From contig JACPVD010000174.1 of NCBI GenBank assembly GCA_016191895.1, forward strand, positions 1 to 12,135: a stretch of DNA of 12,135 bases. The letters are read 5' to 3'. The notes under the pieces were generated by a model that was not told the DNA's origin, ran no database searches, and saw only the letters and a list, made by a program, of their open reading frames with translations. The position numbers were made by a program, and so were the translations under genes. This document shows, piece after piece, positions 6,561 to 12,008 of the stretch. The DNA comes from Chloroflexota bacterium (GTDB lineage: Bacteria; Chloroflexota; Anaerolineae; Anaerolineales; Villigracilaceae). Numbering within the stretch: position 1 is the stretch's first letter; every line of letters begins with the position of its first letter.

Positions 6561-7115
6561 ATGGAAAACGCCTCAAAGCAAGCCTTCCAAAACCCAAGCG
6601 ATGCGACCCTGATCCAGCAGTTTAAAGATGGGGATGGCGAAGCATTTACCGCGCTGTATCATCGCCATCTTCCGTCTGTTTACAAGCGGGTTCGTTATGT
6701 CGTTCCCGAAGGCGATGTGGAGGACGTGACCCAGGAAGTATTTATTGCGGCTTCCAGATCGCTCGCCTCCTTTCGCGGCGACTCGCAATTCGGCACATGG
6801 TTGCGAACGTTGACAAATTACTCGGTAGCCAAATTTTACAGGATGCGCGGCCGTAAACGCGAACCGCTCCTTGCGCCGCTGTTGGAGGCATCCGGCAAAA
6901 CAGAAGGTGTTTCGCAAAAGACCCTGGAGGATCGCATGATCATTCAAAGCGCCCTCCAAAAACTACCCGATAACTACAGGGAAATCCTTCTCCTGCGCCT
7001 TGCGGAAGATATGCAATTTAATGAGATCGCCGGCCTGTTGGATCAAAACATCGAAGCGACCAAGTCCCTTTTTCGCAGGGCCGTGGCCGCGCTTCGCAAC
7101 CTGATGGAAGAATAA
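6561..7115 (+). CDS. ECF-type RNA polymerase sigma factor
   Basis: The 184-residue product has the compact two-domain build of sigma70 group IV. Sigma2 spans about residues 15-99, with DVEDVTQEVFIAASRSLASFRGDSQFGTWL covering core binding and the -10 recognition helix. An RMRGRKREP linker follows. Sigma4 spans about 125-180: ALQKLPDNYREILLLRLAEDMQFNEIAGLLDQNIEATKSLFRRAVAALRN, a clear helix-turn-helix for the -35. No Shine-Dalgarno precedes the ATG, so initiation may be weak. One base after its stop begins a small two-TM protein, the usual place for a cognate anti-sigma factor, and a PrsW-like protease follows. This order fits membrane-signalled release of the sigma factor by proteolysis. Whether it controls its own operon cannot be read from the sequence. 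Confidence 0.93.
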   Translation: MENASKQAFQNPSDATLIQQFKDGDGEAFTALYHRHLPSVYKRVRYVVPEGDVEDVTQEVFIAASRSLASFRGDSQFGTWLRTLTNYSVAKFYRMRGRKREPLLAPLLEASGKTEGVSQKTLEDRMIIQSALQKLPDNYREILLLRLAEDMQFNEIAGLLDQNIEATKSLFRRAVAALRNLMEE

Positions 7116-7116
7116 T

Positions 7117-7584
7117 ATGGATCAATCGAGCGATTATTCCAACTTGATACAGGATAACCGCCTGGCCGATTTCACCGATCGCGTCATGCAGGGCGAAACT
7201 CAACAGCTCGAATCGGGGCTGGACGATGAGTTGATCGGCCTCGAGAAAACGATTCTCCGTTTGAATCAGGCCCTGCCCCCCGTTTCACTGGACGACGTGG
7301 CAATAAAAAAAATGCAGGTGCGCCTGAATGCGCGAATGCGCAGGGAAACAAAGGAGGTCCGCCCGCCTTTTTGGAAGAGGTGGTTCGATCCCCGCTCCCG
7401 TTTGCAACTTGCCGCGGCGGGATTGGTAATCGCGCTTGTTGCGCTTGTGCCCGCATTGATCATCTCCGAACCGCCCCCGCCTCTTCCTGCAACGGCTCTT
7501 GCCCCAACTCGCGGCATTGCCATAGCGGTATTCTTCCTATTGGGCATCCTGCTCGTTTTTTTGTGGAAAAGGCGCAAAAAATAA
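7117..7584 (+). CDS. Putative membrane anti-sigma factor (two TM, no zinc motif)
   Basis: The ATG is one base after the sigma stop. Its likely ribosome site (GGAAG, 7106-7110) lies inside the sigma gene, so the two are translationally coupled, as is typical for a sigma/anti-sigma pair. The 155-residue product has a helical, charged N-terminal part (residues 1-90: RLADFTDRVMQGE, LIGLEKTILRLNQAL, KKMQVRLNARMRRE), TM1 at about 97-116, a 17-residue Pro-rich loop (SEPPPPLPATALAPTRG) and TM2 at about 134-150, ending in basic KRRKK. Both termini would face the cytoplasm. There are no cysteines, so the HxxxCxxC zinc motif is absent. Unlike RsiW it has no large outer domain, so signal sensing would rely on the short loop or on a partner. 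The anti-sigma role is inferred from position, coupling and topology. Confidence 0.72.
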   Translation: MDQSSDYSNLIQDNRLADFTDRVMQGETQQLESGLDDELIGLEKTILRLNQALPPVSLDDVAIKKMQVRLNARMRRETKEVRPPFWKRWFDPRSRLQLAAAGLVIALVALVPALIISEPPPPLPATALAPTRGIAIAVFFLLGILLVFLWKRRKK

Positions 7585-7609
7585 CGCCATAGTTTTGTCA
7601 GTTTCAGGC

Positions 7610-7638
7610 TTGCGGGGACATAACAGGTACGGTATTAT
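7610..7638 (+). promoter_or_regulatory. Possible promoter giving a leaderless transcript of the PrsW-like gene
   Basis: TTGCGG (7610-7615), 17 bases, then TATTAT (7633-7638). Transcription would begin at about 7645-7646, essentially at the A of the ATG at 7646. No Shine-Dalgarno precedes that ATG, which agrees with leaderless translation. The -35 matches consensus only in TTG. Confidence 0.42.
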
Positions 7639-7645
7639 TCCCAAC

Positions 7646-8752
7646 ATGGTCATCTATCTGGCTTTGGGCGTGGCGTTTTTATTCCCGCTCGGTTTTTTGT
7701 ATTTTATTCGCAGGGGGGATTTGTACGGCACGGGCAAATTCCATATCAACATTGTCACGCTTGTTTGGGGAATGGTCGCCTACCTGCTGGCGGCGCAGAT
7801 CAACCCCGCCGTAATAAACGCCGGCTGGGCCACTCGCGATCAGGTCATCCGGGTTGTCGCGCCCATTCTCGAGGAATTCCTCAAAGCCATCATCCTGATC
7901 TACCTTGTGCAACGCGCCGATTTCAACTACGTGGTCGATGGCGCGATCTACGGCTTTGGCGCGGGCATCGGATTTGCGATCATCGAAAACTATGAATACG
8001 TCAGCGGGCATCCTGAGATCGCCATGTCGATTGCGATTGCGCGCGTGCTCTCCACCAACCTGATACATGCCACCGGAAGCGGCGTGATCGGCACCGTGCT
8101 CGCCTTCCGCCGCGGCGAACTTAGCTGGATGGGGTGGCTTGCGGTCCTGCTGGGGTATGTCTTTTCCATGGCCTTTCATATCGGGTTCAATACCATGGTC
8201 AGCATGGGACGGGCGCCCCTTCTTTTGGCGATTGTCTTTGGGTTTACGGGACTGGGCCTCATTTGGTACGCAATCAAGCGCGGCTTGAACGTGCAGAAGA
8301 ACTGGGTCGGCGAAAAACTCGGCATGGGCGACCGCGTGACGAAAAGCGAAGCGACCGTCGTCCGCAATATCGAGGATTTGAGCGAAGTGCTGACGCCGAT
8401 CGAAAAACAATTCGGCGCGGCGAAGGTCCCCATTGTGGAAGGCATTATCCGCAAGCAGGCCGAGATCGGCATCAAACGAAAATTGCTCGAGAAGACTCCC
8501 AGCGAAAGCAAACGCAAGGAGATCGAAGAGATCATCGCGTCGCTTGGAATGGAAATGGATGTCTTGCGCAGGGAGGCGGGTTCCTATTGCATGATGTTCG
8601 TCCGCACGGTGTATCTCGAGCAGGATATCAAGATTTGGGACGCGATCAACTCCCGTATCGCCGAACAGAATACAGGTCAAAAGGGAGGCGGGTTGTTCGA
8701 TCGGGCCACCACGCGCATGAAGCATCGTCCGTCGGAGGAGGAGAAATCATAA
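7646..8752 (+). CDS. PrsW-family intramembrane protease with long cytoplasmic C-terminal extension
   Basis: I chose the ATG at 7646 because the hydrophobic first helix begins there; a TTG 51 bases upstream would add a polar stretch. The 368-residue product has about seven TM helices within residues 1-210. The family's conserved motifs are all present: EExxK (E76 E77 F78 L79 K80), FxxxEN (F110 to E114 N115), a histidine in LIHATGSG (H141) and HxxxN in AFHIGFN (H178, N182). PrsW proteins are glutamic-type/CPBP-related membrane proteases; B. subtilis PrsW makes the first cut in anti-sigma RsiW. A sigma/anti-sigma pair lies immediately upstream here, so the two-TM protein is its likely substrate. 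Residues about 211-368 form an unusual charged, helical tail of unknown role (KRKLLEKTPSESKRKEIEEIIASLGMEMDVL). The stop overlaps the next start. Confidence 0.88.
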   Translation: MVIYLALGVAFLFPLGFLYFIRRGDLYGTGKFHINIVTLVWGMVAYLLAAQINPAVINAGWATRDQVIRVVAPILEEFLKAIILIYLVQRADFNYVVDGAIYGFGAGIGFAIIENYEYVSGHPEIAMSIAIARVLSTNLIHATGSGVIGTVLAFRRGELSWMGWLAVLLGYVFSMAFHIGFNTMVSMGRAPLLLAIVFGFTGLGLIWYAIKRGLNVQKNWVGEKLGMGDRVTKSEATVVRNIEDLSEVLTPIEKQFGAAKVPIVEGIIRKQAEIGIKRKLLEKTPSESKRKEIEEIIASLGMEMDVLRREAGSYCMMFVRTVYLEQDIKIWDAINSRIAEQNTGQKGGGLFDRATTRMKHRPSEEEKS

Positions 8753-9483
8753 TGCACGACATCACAAGTCAATTGAAAAACACGATGATTTTCCGCGGCC
8801 TCTCGGATGAGGCGCTCTCGGCGCTTGCGCAAAAGGCATCCACGCGCAAACTGGCAAAGGATGCCGTGTTGATGCGCAAGGGCGATCCCGGCGATTCGCT
8901 GTTTCTGATCCACAACGGATGGGTGAAGATCGTGACGGTGGATTCAAAAGGCGACGAACTGGTGATCAACAAATGCGGGCCCGGCGAAACGATCGGCGAG
9001 ATGGCCCTGCTTGACGGCTCCCCACGTTCGGCCACGGTGATCGCGCTGGAAGATTCGGAAGTGCTGGAACTGAAACAGGATGTATTTCAAAATGTGCTCG
9101 ATCAGCGCCCGGACGTTTCGCTGGCAATCATCCGCGGGTACTCCGAACGACTGCGCTTTGCCACAACCTACATCGAACGCGCCATCGACTGGTCGCAAAA
9201 GACCGCCGAAGGCGATTACTCCTTTATCAATCAGACACAGCCGCTTTTGAACCAGGCCGGCTCGAACGACGACAAGGCCGCGCAAATGCTCTCCGCGTTC
9301 TTCGCCATGGTTCGAAAAGTTAAGGAGCGCGAAGAAGGCTTGAAACAGCAGTTGGAAAAGCTGACGTTTGAAATCGATCAGGCGCGCAGGAAGAAGGAAT
9401 TCGAAGAGATTACCGGCACCGAGTTTTATACGCAACTCAAGGAACAGGCGAAAACCCTGCGTGAAAAACGAAAACAGTCATAA
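8752..9483 (+). CDS. Cyclic-nucleotide-binding protein with coiled-coil tail, no HTH
   Basis: The ATG overlaps the previous stop (TAATG), with an excellent AGGAGGAG ribosome site inside the upstream gene. A longer frame upstream is only an overlap with that gene. The 243-residue product has a Crp-type cNMP-binding domain at about residues 8-135: MIFRGLSDEAL, GDPGDSLFLIHNGWVKI, and the phosphate-binding cassette GETIGEMALLDGSPRSATV with key Glu83 and Arg92, so cAMP or cGMP binding is credible. It lacks the C-terminal helix-turn-helix of Crp/Fnr regulators. Instead residues about 170-243 form a long charged helix or coiled coil (KVKEREEGLKQQLEKLTFEIDQARRKKEF). It probably works as a nucleotide-sensing adaptor acting through protein contacts, perhaps with the PrsW-like tail or the adjacent ATPase. 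That partnership is inferred from gene order. Confidence 0.9.
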   Translation: MHDITSQLKNTMIFRGLSDEALSALAQKASTRKLAKDAVLMRKGDPGDSLFLIHNGWVKIVTVDSKGDELVINKCGPGETIGEMALLDGSPRSATVIALEDSEVLELKQDVFQNVLDQRPDVSLAIIRGYSERLRFATTYIERAIDWSQKTAEGDYSFINQTQPLLNQAGSNDDKAAQMLSAFFAMVRKVKEREEGLKQQLEKLTFEIDQARRKKEFEEITGTEFYTQLKEQAKTLREKRKQS

Positions 9484-9498
9484 CCTTCTGGAGGCATC

Positions 9499-10284
9499 AT
9501 GAACAAAGGCAAGATCGTTTCAATTCATTCGTTCCGCGGCGGCACCGGGAAATCGAATACCACAGCCAACCTTGCGGCGCAGGCCGCGATGGCCGGCAAA
9601 CGTGTCGGCGTGGTGGATACGGATATTCAATCCCCGGGCATTCACGTGTTGTTCGGCCTCGACGAAAACAAGATGGGCAAGACCATGAACGATTTCCTGC
9701 ACGACAAGGCCACCATCCGCGAGATCGGACTCCCGATCGGCGATAACACCGATACAACCGAAGGGCGCGCCAAACTGAAGGGCAAGAACCTGTGGCTGTT
9801 TCCCTCCAGTATTCGCGGGCGCGAGATCAGCCAGATATTAAAGGAAGGCATCGACTTCAACAAGTTGAACGAAGGCCTGCAAACCACCATCACTGAATTC
9901 GATCTCGATTACCTGTTCATCGATACGCATCCCGGCTTGAACGAAGAGACGCTTCTTTCCATCGCCACCTCCGATATTCTGATCATCATCCTGCGCCCCG
10001 ACAGCCAGGACCTGCAAGGCACTTCGGTGACGGTGGATATTGCGCGAAGCCTCGACGTGCCCAATCTTTTATTGATGGTGAACAAGGCGCTCCCCAAGTA
10101 TGATCACGCGGAATTAAAAAAGGACATCGAAGAGCAGTTTAGCGCGCCGGTGGCCGGGATTTTGCCGCTTTCCTTCGATATGGCCGAAAACGCCAGCAGC
10201 GACCTTTTCTCCCTGCGCTACCCCGACCATGAATGGTCGAAGGGATTGCGCAGCGTGGCCCAGGCCGTTCTGGCATTGGGATAG
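9499..10284 (+). CDS. ParA/MinD-family ATPase (SIMIBI class), copy B
   Basis: A GGAGG ribosome site (9490-9494) precedes the ATG. The 261-residue protein has the deviant Walker A FRGGTGKS (residues 12-19, Lys18; Arg13 where most relatives have the signature Lys), VGVVDTDIQSPGIHVLFG (Asp40, Asp42), Walker B-like YLFIDTHPGLNEE (Asp142), IIILRPDSQD and VNKALP. It is closely similar to copy A at 5189-5944; the main difference is a longer insert at about residues 76-94 (GLPIGDNTDTTEGRAKLKG). It follows the cNMP-binding gene by 15 bases and precedes a small zinc protein by nine, so it is part of one operon. No ParB, parS array, flagellar gene or min gene is visible. A role as an ATP-dependent switch or positioning factor within this signalling operon is inferred. 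Confidence 0.93.
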   Translation: MNKGKIVSIHSFRGGTGKSNTTANLAAQAAMAGKRVGVVDTDIQSPGIHVLFGLDENKMGKTMNDFLHDKATIREIGLPIGDNTDTTEGRAKLKGKNLWLFPSSIRGREISQILKEGIDFNKLNEGLQTTITEFDLDYLFIDTHPGLNEETLLSIATSDILIIILRPDSQDLQGTSVTVDIARSLDVPNLLLMVNKALPKYDHAELKKDIEEQFSAPVAGILPLSFDMAENASSDLFSLRYPDHEWSKGLRSVAQAVLALG

Positions 10285-10293
10285 GAGCGGACG

Positions 10294-10506
10294 ATGAAAT
10301 GCTGGCATTGTGAAGACCCCGCCCGCGCGTCGTGCGCGTTCTGCGGGCGTTTTGTATGCAAGGATCACGCCGCGACCATGTCCACGTTTCTGACGATGTT
10401 CGTGGGCGCAAACAACACTCCCAAGGGACTGGCTGTGGCGAACGTCATCTGGTGCGGGGAATGCGAGCCTCAGCCCGAACCCATCAGCATGCCTGAACTT
10501 TATTGA
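10294..10506 (+). CDS. Small zinc-binding protein, B-box-like
   Basis: This 70-residue protein has its own GGAG site just upstream. The N-terminal half carries CxxC (C3, C6), a second CxxC (C14, C17), then C22 and H25: KCWHCEDPA, SCAFCGRFVCKDHA. That spacing resembles B-box or related treble-clef zinc fingers. A third CxxC (C54, C57 in WCGEC) lies near the C-terminus, making about eight possible ligands, enough for two zinc ions. The middle (TMSTFLTMFVGANNTPKGLAVANV) is mildly hydrophobic and may be a helix. It lies between the copy B ATPase and the winged-helix-like gene with short gaps, so it is almost certainly co-expressed. The copy A locus has no equivalent. Its function is unknown; a protein-interaction adaptor is the likeliest guess. 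Confidence 0.82.
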   Translation: MKCWHCEDPARASCAFCGRFVCKDHAATMSTFLTMFVGANNTPKGLAVANVIWCGECEPQPEPISMPELY

Positions 10507-10519
10507 GAGAGAGGTCGCC

Positions 10520-10894
10520 ATGCCCGGAGTCTTCGATCGGTTGAACAAGGAAATACAGGACAAACAGCAGGAAGGCGGAATTACCCCGCTCGACCTTGCC
10601 AGCCTGCCCCCCGCCCTGCGCAAGATCATGCGCCTGATGTTGCGCGAATTGCAGATGACCTACCCGAGGCTGTGCGAAGCGATGGACGAAATGCCCGAAG
10701 CCGATCGCCTCTCGCGCGAAGATTTGCAATCTGCCCTGACCACATTGACCGAGCAATACTGGTTGATTCGAATCGGCGAGAAAGAGAAGGCCATTTACAA
10801 GGTAAACCTGCGCCGTAAGGAGGGCAGTAAACTGGCGGCGGGCATCTGGTCATCGTTGAACGAGAGGTTGAAGAAACACCCGAAGGATACATAA
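10520..10894 (+). CDS. Small winged-helix-like protein, partner of ParA-like ATPase copy B
   Basis: A GAGAGAGG ribosome site precedes the ATG by a few bases. The 124-residue cytoplasmic protein has a polar N-terminus (VFDRLNKEIQDKQQEGG), then helices consistent with a winged helix: LPPALRKIMRLMLRELQ, TYPRLCEAMDEM, LSREDLQSALTTLTEQYWLIRI. A wing-like strand pair follows (GEKEKAIYKVNLRRK) and a C-terminal GIWSSLNERLKK. The order and spacing match the 110-residue protein downstream of copy A, including the terminal IW motif, although overall identity is low. It is the last gene of the operon, and its stop codon lies inside a strong terminator. It may be a DNA-binding or adaptor partner of the ATPase; it is too short for ParB and lacks ParB motifs. 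Confidence 0.82.
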   Translation: MPGVFDRLNKEIQDKQQEGGITPLDLASLPPALRKIMRLMLRELQMTYPRLCEAMDEMPEADRLSREDLQSALTTLTEQYWLIRIGEKEKAIYKVNLRRKEGSKLAAGIWSSLNERLKKHPKDT

Positions 10895-10932
10895 AATCAA
10901 CAGGCGGACATCAGTCCGCCTGTTGATTTTAT
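10891..10932. terminator. Perfect bidirectional terminator containing both convergent stop codons
   Basis: A perfect 19-bp stem (10891-10909 / 10914-10932) with loop atca. The GC core is caggcggac / gtccgcctg, flanked by aaaatcaa / ttgatttt, so each strand ends in a U-rich arm. The TAA of the + strand operon (10892-10894) and the TAA of the - strand thiamine gene (10929-10931) both lie within the stem. Confidence 0.95.
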
Positions 10933-11957
10933 TTCATCGCGTCCACCCACGCCTCGATCCACGCGTCGCGGTTGGACGCGGTCTCTTTATACGAAAGCAG
11001 GGCGGGCTTTGCCGCGACCTCCGCAAAGTTCACAAAGACATCGGGAAGTTTTGCGTTTTGATTAACAGGGAAGATGAACATGCTCAACGGCATGTCCTCC
11101 TGGAACTGCGGGCTTAACATGAAGTCTATGAATTTTTCGGCAAGTTTTTGATTCGGCGTATTCTTAAGAATGCCGGCAAATTCAATTTGACGGAAGCACA
11201 TGCCCGGGGTCACGATGGAAGCGGTTGGGGATTCGGTCAGTGGGTCGGAAGCGAAGAACACTTCCGCGGCGGGGCTGGAGGCGTACGAAACGACCATCGC
11301 CTGCGGCCCTCTACCCGACGATGCGGAGAAATTGGTGTAATATGCCGTCTCCCAACCATCTACAACAGCCACATCATTTTCTTTCAATTTTTTCCAGTAG
11401 GCGAGATACTCATCGCCAAAGTGCGCGCGTGTGGCAAGCAGGAAGGCAAGCCCCGGCGACGAAGTGGCTGGATTCTCCACGACCAGTAATCCTTTGTATT
11501 CAGGTTTTATCAGGTCTTCAAATGTCTGGGGCACAGACAAATTATTTTCGGCGAAATATTTTTTATCGTAGTTAATGCACACATCGCCATAGTCAACGGG
11601 AATTGCATGATGAGTTTCGTCCAGGATGTATTCGGCGGGAATGTCCTTCAACATGGGTGATTGATATGCCTCGAAAATGCCGGCGTCCAACGCGCGCGAG
11701 AGGAAGGTGTTATCCACGCCGAAAATGATATCGGCAATCGGCGCGTCTTTGGTAAGAATGGCCTGATTGAGCATCGCTCCCGCGTCGCCGCCTTGAATGA
11801 ATACAACGTCCGCGTTGTTCTGTGTTTCAAACGCTGTGATGACATCCTCGCTGATGGCGAACGAGTCGTGCGTCAGAATGGTGATGGTTTGCGGTCCCGC
11901 CGGGGCACAGGAGAAGAGGATGAGGGTGAAAAGTAGAAAGTGGAAAGTATGTTTCAT
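10929..11957 (-). CDS. thiB: Thiamine ABC transporter substrate-binding lipoprotein (ThiB/TbpA family)
   Basis: The 342-residue product is a type II periplasmic-binding protein for thiamine or its phosphates. The N-terminus is a lipoprotein signal with lipobox LFSC and lipidated Cys17. Family hallmarks follow: TITILTHDSFAISEDVITAFE (residues 24-44), ADIIFGVDNTFLSRALDAGIFEAY, IPVDYGDVCINYD, VVDGWETAYYTNFSASSGRGPQAMVVSYASSPA (W202 and Y225 in the region lining the thiamine pocket in ThiB) and TPGMCFRQIEFAGILKNT. The length is normal. A GGAG site (11966-11969) precedes the ATG by eight bases. The gene lies 51 bases downstream of a thiamine pyrophosphokinase on the same strand, so uptake and activation of thiamine are probably one operon. 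Permease and ATPase genes are not in the window. No TPP riboswitch is visible directly upstream; any such element would precede the operon. Confidence 0.9.
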   Translation of the reverse strand: MKHTFHFLLFTLILFSCAPAGPQTITILTHDSFAISEDVITAFETQNNADVVFIQGGDAGAMLNQAILTKDAPIADIIFGVDNTFLSRALDAGIFEAYQSPMLKDIPAEYILDETHHAIPVDYGDVCINYDKKYFAENNLSVPQTFEDLIKPEYKGLLVVENPATSSPGLAFLLATRAHFGDEYLAYWKKLKENDVAVVDGWETAYYTNFSASSGRGPQAMVVSYASSPAAEVFFASDPLTESPTASIVTPGMCFRQIEFAGILKNTPNQKLAEKFIDFMLSPQFQEDMPLSMFIFPVNQNAKLPDVFVNFAEVAAKPALLSYKETASNRDAWIEAWVDAMK

Positions 11958-11982
11958 TTTTAATACTCCATTTGGTTATATC

Positions 11983-11996
11983 AGTTGGCAGTTGGC
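11983..11996. repeat. Short tandem repeat between thiN and thiB
   Basis: Two direct copies of agttggc sit in the 51-bp gap between the thiamine genes. Similar agttggc runs occur as simple intergenic repeats in other genomes. No function is assigned. Confidence 0.4.
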
Positions 11997-12008
11997 GATT
12001 GATGGTTG

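Noticed and set aside
8134..8751. Upstream extension of the cNMP-binding gene
   Set aside because: It overlaps the PrsW-like gene in another frame. A strong Shine-Dalgarno and TAATG overlap mark the start at 8752.
8752..9483. Crp/Fnr-family transcription regulator
   Set aside because: The cNMP-binding domain is clear, but the C-terminal part has no helix-turn-helix and reads as a charged coiled coil.
9499..10894. Plasmid or chromosome partition locus (parABS)
   Set aside because: There is no ParB-type protein and no cluster of parS-like palindromes near either ATPase. The small partners lack ParB motifs.
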